From UBA8337 sp965221415 (GTDB lineage Bacteria; Pseudomonadota; Alphaproteobacteria; RS24), in contig OZ244887.1 of the NCBI GenBank assembly GCA_965221415.1, positions 1,674,001 to 1,738,000 on the forward strand: DNA of 64,000 nt. Direction: 5' to 3'. Positions within the stretch are counted from its first letter, which is position 1; each line of letters begins with the position of its first letter. Positions 18,334 to 25,696 of this stretch are shown here, one piece after another. Both the position numbers and the translations under genes were made by a program. The notes under the pieces were generated by a model. It saw only the letters and a program-made list of their open reading frames with translations, ran no database searches and was not told the origin of the DNA.

Positions 18334-18462
18334 CTACTTTTTATCGGGCGATTTAGATGGCGGTTTACTGGGTGGCGACGGCTTTGGTGGCGACGGCTTT
18401 AGCTTGCCTACTTCGCCAAGGCTATTACCTACCAATGATGAAGGGGGGTTTTTCTTTGCCAT
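18334..18462 (-). CDS. Proline-rich microprotein A (42 residues), unknown function
   Basis: Not a recognised family. The 42 codons run from ATG 18462 to TAG. The ribosome site TTAGGAG lies inside the last codons of the upstream membrane-protein gene, and only 4 bases separate that stop from this start, so translation is probably coupled. The sequence opens MAKKNPPSSLVGNSLGEVGK and ends in KPSPPKPSPPSKPPSK followed by SPDKK. It is a paralogue of the microprotein at 18135-18275. Coupling to a small membrane protein suggests that they work together, for example as a membrane effector and its soluble modulator, but this is inference only. Confidence 0.7.
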   Translation of the reverse strand: MAKKNPPSSLVGNSLGEVGKLKPSPPKPSPPSKPPSKSPDKK

Positions 18463-18466
18463 GTCA

Positions 18467-18928
18467 TTATTCTCCTAAAGTTATTCCGAGACACGCTTGC
18501 AGCGTTGGTATTTCTATAACGACAGTCACGGCTGTCAGGAAACCGCCAACTATAAAGGCGGCCAACCCATAACAATCAAGCTTCCCCAACGCTAGGTTAT
18601 GAGCTTTTTGTTTTTCACTGTCTTTTCCAAATGTTGCTTCAATATGCTTTGAGTTCAGATAAAAGACACGAAACATTATCACAATGGCAAGCAAAAATGC
18701 TAATGCAGCAAGAACCCAAATTCCCGCGCTCACTGTGTGAGCAAGCCTGTTGCTAAATTGAGCCAAAAGTCCGATGCCTAAACTCGATAGAAGTATTATC
18801 TGTTTATCGATTTCCATCTTGTTGCCTACCCAAGCGGCAACACGCTCTTGATAATAAGCAACCTCCTTGTCCCAGTAAGCTTGGGTTTCGTAATCTGCCT
18901 CAGTTTTGTCGTTCGTCTCGTTTACCAT
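18467..18928 (-). CDS. Small membrane protein with three predicted helices, unknown function
   Basis: I do not recognise the family. The 153 residues start behind GAGGA. A charged, probably amphipathic N-terminal region (ETQAYWDKEVAYYQERV) is followed by hydrophobic segments at about 43-58, 68-91 and 120-140. A charged cytoplasmic loop (SKHIEATFGKDSEKQKAH) lies between the second and third. The layout vaguely resembles SLATT-type membrane proteins of defence islands, but I cannot support that assignment. It heads an operon with two proline-rich microproteins and diverges from the PD-(D/E)XK gene. Confidence 0.75.
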   Translation of the reverse strand: MVNETNDKTEADYETQAYWDKEVAYYQERVAAWVGNKMEIDKQIILLSSLGIGLLAQFSNRLAHTVSAGIWVLAALAFLLAIVIMFRVFYLNSKHIEATFGKDSEKQKAHNLALGKLDCYGLAAFIVGGFLTAVTVVIEIPTLQACLGITLGE

Positions 18929-18984
18929 AATGTCCTCGCAACTTTCTTACACTTCGTGCCTAACAATAAAATTACGGTTAAGTG

Positions 18985-19010
18985 ATTCCCTCGTGGCTAC
19001 CAGAGGGAAT
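18985..19010. repeat. Inverted repeat in the divergent region of the accessory locus
   Basis: ATTCCCTC and GAGGGAAT are perfect 8-base complements around a 10-base spacer (GTGGCTACCA). The site lies in the 214-base gap between the divergent membrane-protein and nuclease-like genes. It could be an operator seen by a dimeric repressor controlling both, or an RNA hairpin. No other clear signal was found in the gap, which is otherwise AT-rich. Confidence 0.45.
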
Positions 19011-19142
19011 AAATATTTTTACGGTTTTATCCACACACGATAAAATCTAGCCTTCGTTTTGCCGCCCTTGCCCCACCATCATAAATCCGCTTAACTCGTG
19101 GCAATAAAATAAAAGCGATAAGCAACAGGACATCACATCGAC

Positions 19143-20324
19143 ATGACCGATATCGAGCAAGAGTTTATAAAAGACCCTTCTAAGGCGGGCGATAAATCTG
19201 TGAAGCAAATTGTTTCTATCTTTGCCGATGGTAAACTGACGGACAAAGGCGAGACAGCGCCTGCTTTTCGAGAGTTTCTTAACAATGCAGAAATCGAACA
19301 ACTCGAACGATATACTAACGAAATGGTTACCGAAGCGACAGACGGTAAGATTCTTCAAGATATTGTGAATACCGTCGGGCGCAAGATTGGATTCGAGGTT
19401 GAGCATGGTCTTTACCAAGGAAACGCGAAGGCTATAGGGTTTGATGGTTATTGGTCTTTGGATGATATAAATCTGATAGTCGAATGCAAAACGACCGATG
19501 CTTACCGTATCTCAACTGACGTTCTTCTAGGGTATGCAAAGAGACTAAAAGATGAGCGCAACCTCCCGAAAGAGCCGCCTATACTGCTTGTCGTTGCGCG
19601 GATTGACACTGGCGATATTGAGGCTCAAATTCGTGGTAGTCGTGCGGATGACCGCATCAGCGTCATTGGCGTTGAGAGCCTCCTGAGTTTAGCAAAAGCT
19701 GCTAGCGAACTGTCCGATGGCCCCGCGACTGAAAACCTAAGAAAGATTCTATTGCCCAAAGACTACACACGCTTAGACGGTTTAGCCGCCCTCATCACCA
19801 ATGTTATCAACGAGGCGCAGCAGACTTCGCAAGATCAGTCTGAAATTAACCAGACGGCAAGTGCAACCGAAGCCGACATAGGGTCAAGGAGGTCAACAGA
19901 TGTTCTCAAGTCAAAAATAATACATTCCTTATCGCATGAGCTAGGTGACTTAGAGCAAGCATCCTCTCGTTCCAAAGCGCAGTTCGCCACCCAAAAAGGC
20001 GAAGTGTTTTTCGTCTTGACCTCTAAACGTTATGCAACATCATATCAACAATTCTGGTTCGCAATTCGGGACACTTGGAAGCCCATATGGGAGGAAAAAG
20101 GCGGCGGTCTAGTTTTGGGGTTAGAAGGTAAGCAACATTTTTATCTTATCAATTATAAGAAAGTGTTGGAATGGACAGCTTCTCTACATGCGACAATTGA
20201 CCCGAATAGAGGCCATCATTGGCACGTAACACTAAAGGAATCAGATGATAAAATAGAGCTGATTTTAAAGAAATCTAAAAGTAACCAAGACCTAGTTGAG
20301 TACAAGAAGGATTTGATAGTTTAA
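19143..20324 (+). CDS. PD-(D/E)XK nuclease-like protein, unknown role
   Basis: 393 residues with a probable restriction-endonuclease-like fold. The metal-site pattern is Asp101 in IGFDGYWSL, then Glu114-Cys115-Lys116 in LIVECKTTD, fitting D-x12-ExK. The first 90 residues are helical. A linker rich in Gln, Ser and Thr (about 225-260) leads to a C-terminal domain with GEVFFVLTSKRYATSYQQFWF and GHHWHVTL, which I do not recognise. No methylase adjoins it, so it is not an obvious type II restriction enzyme; an orphan nuclease or a defence component is possible. Codon choice looks more AT-rich than in neighbouring core genes. Confidence 0.75.
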   Translation: MTDIEQEFIKDPSKAGDKSVKQIVSIFADGKLTDKGETAPAFREFLNNAEIEQLERYTNEMVTEATDGKILQDIVNTVGRKIGFEVEHGLYQGNAKAIGFDGYWSLDDINLIVECKTTDAYRISTDVLLGYAKRLKDERNLPKEPPILLVVARIDTGDIEAQIRGSRADDRISVIGVESLLSLAKAASELSDGPATENLRKILLPKDYTRLDGLAALITNVINEAQQTSQDQSEINQTASATEADIGSRRSTDVLKSKIIHSLSHELGDLEQASSRSKAQFATQKGEVFFVLTSKRYATSYQQFWFAIRDTWKPIWEEKGGGLVLGLEGKQHFYLINYKKVLEWTASLHATIDPNRGHHWHVTLKESDDKIELILKKSKSNQDLVEYKKDLIV

Positions 20325-20372
20325 AGCCTAGCCATAGCCTAGCGTCTTAAAGAAAGTGTAAGGAGAAATAAA

Positions 20373-20597
20373 ATGCCGTGTAGAGTAGGAATGACATCTA
20401 ACCCAGCTGCAAGAAAAGCATATTGGAAAAGCCAACATCCAAAAATGCGTAATTGGGATATTATAGCGAAGAAACTTACCTATAAGGAAGCTCACGAAAA
20501 GGAAAAGGCGGCAGCGAAACGGTATCGTTGTACAGCACATTCAGGTGGGCTAAAGAAAAGAGGAAAAGTCTATAGCGTGTATCGTTTCGATTATTGA
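20373..20597 (+). CDS. Short GIY-YIG-like conserved protein, unknown function
   Basis: 74 residues starting behind a strong AAGGAGA. The opening RVGMTSNPAARKAYW resembles the second motif of GIY-YIG nucleases (usually YVGxTxNxxxR). The later KEAHEKEKAAAK could carry the conserved glutamate, but the first GIY strand is missing, so catalysis is doubtful. The C-terminus (CTAHSGGLKKRGKVYSVYRFDY) is basic and aromatic. It follows the PD-(D/E)XK gene by 48 bases in the same direction, so co-transcription is likely. The resemblance is weak; treat the protein as a conserved hypothetical. Confidence 0.6.
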   Translation: MPCRVGMTSNPAARKAYWKSQHPKMRNWDIIAKKLTYKEAHEKEKAAAKRYRCTAHSGGLKKRGKVYSVYRFDY

Positions 20598-20602
20598 TGC
20601 GG

Positions 20603-21865
20603 CTATCCCGCCGCCAAGCGCCGCTCAATCGAGCGTATCCAGCGGAAAGCATCTTCGGCCAAATCATCATCAGCCCCAGCCTTACGAAAGGCGCGGATGG
20701 CCGCATCGTATTTCTCAAGCCGCGTGCGAGAAATGCCCAATAATAACCACGCATCCGCCGCCCGCGCCAAGCCGCCCTTATCCAAAGCCTGAACCAACGC
20801 CGCTTCGGCCTTCGCCCATTGCTCGTCTTGCACATAAGACTGCGCCAATTGCTCGTAAAATCCGCCCGTCTCAGACTTCTCCGCCGCGTGAAGTAACGGC
20901 GGAATCGACTTTTTCCACTCCCGCGCGTGCCGATAGGCTTGCGCCAATAAGGCGTAATTCTTTTCGGTTTTTTCAATCGTGCCGTCATCCATGCCCGATT
21001 GCAGAATCGCTGCCGCTTTAATCGGCACATCGTGATATAGATAAAGCTGCGCCATGGTAGACAGCTCCTGCGAGCTGCTCAACAAACCTTGAACATGCAT
21101 GGCTTGCTGCGCCACAAAGGCAAGCTGCTCCTCATCGGCCTCATAATAGACCAGTGTTAATTGTTGCCAGAAGGCTTTGACGTTAGGCCATCGCGTGACG
21201 GCATCTTCAAGAATCGGACGCGCTTCGGCGTAGCGTTCTTCTTGCAGCAGGACAGCCAGTAAAATGCGCACCCAGTGCTGCTTCGGCGGCTTGGCCTTAC
21301 TCAAGGCGGTGCGAATTGCGGTCTCGGCGGCGCGCCATTGCTCTAAGCGCAGATGCACTTGCGCTTTAAATGCTAGGGGCGCGGCACTCGGTGGGGTCTC
21401 AAGCGCGGCGAACCATTGCTCTAATAGTTCCAAGGCTGTGTCGGGGCGGTTTTGTGCGAGGTTAATCTGCGCCAAATTATACGTCAGGTCGCTGACCACG
21501 CGCGGCGGCAAATCGCCCGTCGCAATCGCACGCGAAAACATCTCGATGGTGCGCGGCCAATCGCCTTTGCCCGCATACACAAAGCCCATGGTCTGAAGCG
21601 CCACGGCTTTTTCATATGGCTTGGAATCCGCGCCATCCACGAGTGCCTGCAAGGGCGCAAGGGCGGCCTCATATTTTTCTTCCGCCAGAAGATTTTGCGC
21701 TTGCTCGATACGTTGAAAAGCCGTTTTGCCCAAAACTTCCGAGCGTCGCGTTTTTGGCTTCTCAGGCTTTTCGCGCTTTATCGTTTGCGCCTCAGCCCGA
21801 CCCGCCCCGTCCGCCAGTCCAAAGGCCAGACACAAAGACAAAACAGTCAAGCCAAAACACTTCAT
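20603..21865 (-). CDS. TPR-repeat protein of the TonB2-type cluster
   Basis: Last gene of the TonB cluster. I chose ATG 21865 (MKCFGLTVLSLCLAF) because AGAGGA lies 6 bases upstream; the upstream ATG (21883) would spoil the signal peptide. After cleavage near AEAQT, a stretch rich in Lys, Pro and Arg leads into TPR-like helical pairs across almost all of the remaining 380 residues (for example LLAEEKYEAALAPLQAL and ALQTMGFVYAGKGDWPRTIEMF). It is predicted to be periplasmic. In Vibrio-type TonB2 systems a TPR protein at this place supports TonB2 function. Its end lies 5 bases from the convergent GIY-YIG-like gene. Confidence 0.87.
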   Translation of the reverse strand: MKCFGLTVLSLCLAFGLADGAGRAEAQTIKREKPEKPKTRRSEVLGKTAFQRIEQAQNLLAEEKYEAALAPLQALVDGADSKPYEKAVALQTMGFVYAGKGDWPRTIEMFSRAIATGDLPPRVVSDLTYNLAQINLAQNRPDTALELLEQWFAALETPPSAAPLAFKAQVHLRLEQWRAAETAIRTALSKAKPPKQHWVRILLAVLLQEERYAEARPILEDAVTRWPNVKAFWQQLTLVYYEADEEQLAFVAQQAMHVQGLLSSSQELSTMAQLYLYHDVPIKAAAILQSGMDDGTIEKTEKNYALLAQAYRHAREWKKSIPPLLHAAEKSETGGFYEQLAQSYVQDEQWAKAEAALVQALDKGGLARAADAWLLLGISRTRLEKYDAAIRAFRKAGADDDLAEDAFRWIRSIERRLAAG

Positions 21866-21886
21866 CGCATATCCTCTGGTCATATC

Positions 21887-22504
21887 TTAGGGCGCAATCT
21901 CAAAACTGATTAACTGGCGCACGCCCGTGCGCATGGTCGGCTGGCCGTTCTCAATCATCGGGCGATACTTCCAGCGGCGCACGGCGCTCACCGCGGCGCG
22001 CTCGAATATATCGCGCGGGCTCGCATCAATAACAATCGGGTCGATGGCCTGACCAACCGTGTCGATGGTGAACTCCAACAAAACCCAGCCCTCAATCCCA
22101 CGCGACAACGCACGGCTCGGATAACGCGGCAACACGCGCACAATCGCCAACGCGTCGCCATCCACTGGCGCGTGCAAATCCACACCCGCCAAATCAAAAT
22201 CACCAAAATCAGCCCCCACAGCAGCCTTATCTATATTAGGCCGCGGCGTTTGCGATAGCCTCGGCGGCGGCGGTGGCTCATCCGACAACGCTTGGGTAGG
22301 ACGCTTCAAAGCGCGCGCCTTCGCACGCACATCCTCATCGCGCGCAATCCGCAGAAAATCAATCTCAAGCGCCGCAGGGGCTTCTTCAACCCGATAATCT
22401 TGCCCCGTCACCAAAACTTTCATCGTCAAAAACAACGCCATCGTCGTGACCAAAGCCAGAACCCCCGCGCCAACAAATCGCACGCGATGCCGCGCCGCAC
22501 TCAT
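21887..22504 (-). CDS. tonB: TonB-family energy transducer (TonB2-like)
   Basis: Couples the proton motive force to outer-membrane receptors. One N-terminal helix (about 8-30) anchors it. A short proline stretch (DEPPPPPRLSQTPRP) spans the periplasm. The C-terminal TonB domain begins at VLPRYPSRALSRGIEGWVLL and includes VSAVRRWKYRPM, the usual closing motif. At 205 residues it is short, like Vibrio TonB2. It overlaps exbD by 4 bases (ATGA). No TonB-dependent receptor gene is in the window, so the cargo is unknown. Confidence 0.92.
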   Translation of the reverse strand: MSAARHRVRFVGAGVLALVTTMALFLTMKVLVTGQDYRVEEAPAALEIDFLRIARDEDVRAKARALKRPTQALSDEPPPPPRLSQTPRPNIDKAAVGADFGDFDLAGVDLHAPVDGDALAIVRVLPRYPSRALSRGIEGWVLLEFTIDTVGQAIDPIVIDASPRDIFERAAVSAVRRWKYRPMIENGQPTMRTGVRQLISFEIAP

Positions 22505-22902
22505 TTTTCCTCCGCAGCGATAGAAATAGAGCCGACCCCCGCAAGCCGCACCTGATCCATAACCTCGACCAGAACCCCCGTATGCGCATTCTTATCGGCT
22601 TGGATAACCGCCCCACTCTGAGGATTTTCCGCATGCAAGCGTTCAACCGTCGCACGCACCGCCGCGCGGTCTATCTGGCGACGGTTAATCCACACATCAT
22701 TATTATCACGAATAGCAATGAGAATGCCGACCCGCGATTGCGGCGTCGCCGTTTCCGCCGTCGGGCGCGTCACCTCAATGCCGCTTTCTTTCACGAACGT
22801 CGCCGTCACGATGAAGAAAATCAGCATGATGAACACAATGTCGAGCATCGGCGTCATGTCGATGGCGGTGTCTTCTTCGGGGCGAGCGTGTCTGCGGCGC
22901 AT
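22501..22902 (-). CDS. exbD: ExbD/TolR-family biopolymer transport protein
   Basis: 133-residue proton-channel partner of ExbB. The N-terminus has the family core DMTPMLDIVFIMLIFFIVTA, including the membrane Asp required for proton movement. A periplasmic domain with QADKNAHTGVLVEVMDQVR follows. The gene sits between exbB and tonB, 8 bases after exbB and overlapping tonB, matching the ExbD2 position in Vibrio-type clusters. Confidence 0.93.
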   Translation of the reverse strand: MRRRHARPEEDTAIDMTPMLDIVFIMLIFFIVTATFVKESGIEVTRPTAETATPQSRVGILIAIRDNNDVWINRRQIDRAAVRATVERLHAENPQSGAVIQADKNAHTGVLVEVMDQVRLAGVGSISIAAEEK

Positions 22903-22910
22903 ATCGTCTC

Positions 22911-23465
22911 CTAATCCGCCAGCTTCAACTGGTCTGCCAACTGCGCAACCGAGCGCTTCGCTTTACGCTCAAGGCTGGTCGCAAAAAATACGCCAGACAA
23001 AGCCACCACCATGCCAGCCATGGTCGGCAACGTCGCCTTGGAAATACCCGAGGCCATCGCGCGCGCGCTGCTAGAGCCTGTCATCGCCAACACATCAAAA
23101 ACCTCAATCATCCCCGTCACCGTCCCCAACAACCCCAAAAGCGGCGCCAATGCCACCAACAGCTTGATATAAGCCATATGCGCATCGGCCTGCAATTTGG
23201 CATCCGACACCATCATCTCGCGGATGCGCTGCGCCGCCCAACTCTTACGCTCAGTGCGAGCCGTCCATTCGGCCTTTCGCTGCGCACATAGCAGCTTAAA
23301 ATCACCGCGCAAAAAGCTGAAGCGCTCGTAAATCAGCCCCCACAAAACCAACGTCACCAGCATGATGACCACCAACACATCGCCGCCCAATTCGAGAAAA
23401 TCGCGCACCCCCCGCACCGCCTCAAACGGATTTAAAAACAGCCAGAGAATATCGCTAAAATCCAC
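22911..23465 (-). CDS. exbB: MotA/TolQ/ExbB proton channel protein (ExbB2-like)
   Basis: 184-residue inner-membrane subunit. A first helix (about 27-47) is followed by a cytoplasmic loop and the conserved pair LLVALAPLLGLLGTVTGMIEVF and ATLPTMAGMVVALSGVFF. Charged residues close the C-terminus. It lies between TtpC and ExbD, as ExbB2 does in Vibrio TonB2 loci. The same LAPLLGLLGTVTGM core recurs in TtpC, showing that the two share a channel domain. Confidence 0.93.
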   Translation of the reverse strand: MDFSDILWLFLNPFEAVRGVRDFLELGGDVLVVIMLVTLVLWGLIYERFSFLRGDFKLLCAQRKAEWTARTERKSWAAQRIREMMVSDAKLQADAHMAYIKLLVALAPLLGLLGTVTGMIEVFDVLAMTGSSSARAMASGISKATLPTMAGMVVALSGVFFATSLERKAKRSVAQLADQLKLAD

Positions 23466-23476
23466 GCCCGCCTCCG

Positions 23477-24835
23477 CTATTTATTTTCCGCATGGGTGGC
23501 CATCATACCAACCGCCTGCTCTTCAAGAATCTGGACAATCATCCGCGACCGCGTCGCCGCCACCGAATGCAGCAGCAAAATCGGAATCGCCACAACCAAT
23601 CCCAAAACCGTGGTGACCAAAGCTTGCGAAATACCCCCCGCCATGGTTTTGGGGTCGCCTGTGCCAAACACGCCAATCGCATCAAAGGTCAGAACCATCC
23701 CCGTCACCGTGCCCAACAACCCCAAAAGCGGTGCCACACCCGATAAAAGTTTCAGCAAAGTCAGATGCTTTTCAAGCGCGGGCATTTCTTTCAAAATGGC
23801 GTCATCAAGTTTTAATTCGAGGGTTTCTGTATCCGCCTTTTGGTGTGCGTGATACGCCGCCCATACGCGGCTCAATGGTGTCGGGGGCGTATCACCCGAA
23901 ATCTGACCATCGCCCAATTGCGACTTAACCCTGCGCGCGGTTTGCGTCAGACGCACAATACGTTCCCCCCCAAGGCCAATGCCAAATACGCCGAGCAGCA
24001 AAATAATATAGCCAATAATGCCGCCTTGATGGATACGTTCGCGCAGGCTTGGCAGCTGCACATAGAGGTTTAAAAGACCGCCGCGTGACGGGTCGACGGG
24101 GGCGGCGACCATCTCGCCGAGGCGGCCATCCATGGCATCATCGGCGACATCGCCGAAACGCGCCGGCGGTTGGCGCGCCAAATCCGCATAGCGATGATTG
24201 CCCGCATAGCGCACAAATTGGCCATCCGCTAAGACTGTGAAAGGCCCAATGCGCAAAATCTCGGCGCGGCGCAAACTGCCATCAAGGTTCACCACATCGC
24301 CTGTAAAGCGTTTCACTTCGCCTTGCGCGGTCATTTCTTGTTGCAAGGTAAACCAGAGATATTCGAGCTGTTCGGTCGCGGGCAGCCCTTTGGTTTTCGC
24401 CAAAACACCAAGCGATGCGGCGCGCTCTTTCAACTCGCCCGAAATCACGCTTTCGTCGATTTGCGCTTTGGTTTCGCCTGCCACTTGGCGGACAACGCCG
24501 AATAGCTCGCCAAACACGCCGAGGCGTTCATTGAGCAGCCCTTCCAATTCGGCCAGTTTTAATTCGTTTTCCGAGAAGCTTTTTTCCAACCGCGCCGCGC
24601 GCGCTTCTTCGCGTTTGATATTGGCTTGCGTGCGCGCCAAGATGGCTTGTTGTTGGTCACGGGTTTGGCGAAATTCGCTTTCACGCTTTTCGAAATCGGC
24701 ATTATCGCTCACGCGCCCGCTGCGTATCTGGTCGAGCAATTGCTGCAAGCTAGCGGCTTCTTGCGCCATCGCGGGCGTCGATAAAACAAGCATAAAACAA
24801 ATAGCCATGACAATTTTATGTAAAGCGTTCAGCAT
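23477..24835 (-). CDS. ttpC: TtpC-like protein: coiled coil plus MotA/TolQ/ExbB domain
   Basis: Large ExbB paralogue characteristic of TonB2 systems. A signal peptide (MLNALHKIVMAICFMLVLS, cleaved near MAQEA) precedes a periplasmic coiled coil of roughly 120 residues rich in Glu, Arg and Lys. A beta-rich segment with YAGNHRYADLA comes next. A transmembrane helix near 270-290 (GGIIGYIILLLGVFGIGLGG) and the ExbB-type domain with VAPLLGLLGTVTGMVLTFDAIG end the protein at 452 residues. In Vibrio, TtpC is essential for TonB2-driven uptake. Gene neighbours agree on both sides. Confidence 0.9.
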   Translation of the reverse strand: MLNALHKIVMAICFMLVLSTPAMAQEAASLQQLLDQIRSGRVSDNADFEKRESEFRQTRDQQQAILARTQANIKREEARAARLEKSFSENELKLAELEGLLNERLGVFGELFGVVRQVAGETKAQIDESVISGELKERAASLGVLAKTKGLPATEQLEYLWFTLQQEMTAQGEVKRFTGDVVNLDGSLRRAEILRIGPFTVLADGQFVRYAGNHRYADLARQPPARFGDVADDAMDGRLGEMVAAPVDPSRGGLLNLYVQLPSLRERIHQGGIIGYIILLLGVFGIGLGGERIVRLTQTARRVKSQLGDGQISGDTPPTPLSRVWAAYHAHQKADTETLELKLDDAILKEMPALEKHLTLLKLLSGVAPLLGLLGTVTGMVLTFDAIGVFGTGDPKTMAGGISQALVTTVLGLVVAIPILLLHSVAATRSRMIVQILEEQAVGMMATHAENK

Positions 24836-24843
24836 GTCGCCCC

Positions 24844-25602
24844 CTATTGCCCGATAGTCACTGGCACGACCAATAGCTCAGCGCCAACTTGTTGCTTGGC
24901 CACGCGTAAAGCCGTGCGCACTTCACGGTCAAAATCACCATCCAAATCGACAAACGCCTTTGTCTTTTGGCTCCATACGCCGCTTTCTGCGCCATCCAGC
25001 GTTTGGTAAATCAATGCCACCCGACCAATGCGCAAAAACGCCACACGGCGCGCCTCGCCTCGAATATTCATGTCGCCCTCATAGGCCTCAATGGTGCGGC
25101 CATACTCATTTTCAATTTCATAGGCTTCGAGAATCTTGCGGTATTTTTCAGCCGCAGTCGCATCTGCGCGGTCCATCAGATGGCGCAAGTTTTGCACCCG
25201 CGCACGGCGCACATCGCTAAGAAACGGCACATCCAAAGCAACAAATTGGTCAAGCGCCTCAATCATCCGAAACATGAGCGGCACAATCGTGCGGTCGACA
25301 TGCGTGACATCTTCGATTTGCTGACGCACCGACACCATCTCGGCTTTTTGCGCGGTAATCAGCTTTTCCAATTGCGCATTATAGGCACGCAAAGATGTCA
25401 GCTGCTTGAGGGCTGCGCGATAATCGCGGGTCAACTGGTCGGTTTCATCATCAAGCTTATCAATGCGCGCCTGCGACGTCACACCATCGGATGTCGCAGC
25501 TTGTGCGGTCTCTGCAACATTATCCAGCGATTGCGCCCATCCCGTCTGCGGAGACGCGCTGGCAAGCACCAGCATGAGAACGGCATGACTAAAATATTTC
25601 AT
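24844..25602 (-). CDS. DUF3450 family periplasmic protein
   Basis: First gene of the TonB2-type cluster. A signal peptide (MKYFSHAVLMLVLASASPQ, cleaved near GWAQ) precedes a long helical coiled coil (about 25-110, ending DVTHVDRTIVP). The rest is DUF3450-like, including VPFLSDVRRARVQNLRHLMDRAD and RVALIYQTLDG. Proteins of this family stand upstream of ttpC-exbB-exbD-tonB in Gammaproteobacteria; their exact role is not known to me. It lies 8 bases before ttpC and diverges from the quinone oxidoreductase gene. Confidence 0.88.
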   Translation of the reverse strand: MKYFSHAVLMLVLASASPQTGWAQSLDNVAETAQAATSDGVTSQARIDKLDDETDQLTRDYRAALKQLTSLRAYNAQLEKLITAQKAEMVSVRQQIEDVTHVDRTIVPLMFRMIEALDQFVALDVPFLSDVRRARVQNLRHLMDRADATAAEKYRKILEAYEIENEYGRTIEAYEGDMNIRGEARRVAFLRIGRVALIYQTLDGAESGVWSQKTKAFVDLDGDFDREVRTALRVAKQQVGAELLVVPVTIGQ

Positions 25603-25637
25603 TGTTTTTCCCTTAAAACGCCCCCTGTTTTACCCTA

Positions 25638-25670
25638 TTTTTATTTGTGCATCTTTTTTTTATTTGTGCA
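25638..25670. promoter_or_regulatory. Two direct repeats upstream of the TonB2-type operon (possible operator)
   Basis: The 14-mer TTTTTATTTGTGCA occurs at 25638-25651 and again at 25657-25670, 19 bases apart. Both lie in the 94-base gap between the divergent DUF3450 and oxidoreductase starts. Spacing close to two helical turns suits binding of a regulator on one DNA face. TonB operons are often iron-regulated, but this does not look like a Fur box. The function is inferred from position only. Confidence 0.45.
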
Positions 25671-25696
25671 AATATTGAAAGCAGGAGAATTTGCTC

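Noticed and set aside
18357..18572. 71-residue plus-strand frame across the microprotein locus
   Set aside because: It is the antisense of microprotein A and the membrane-protein end, with no ribosome site; the minus-strand genes explain the sequence.
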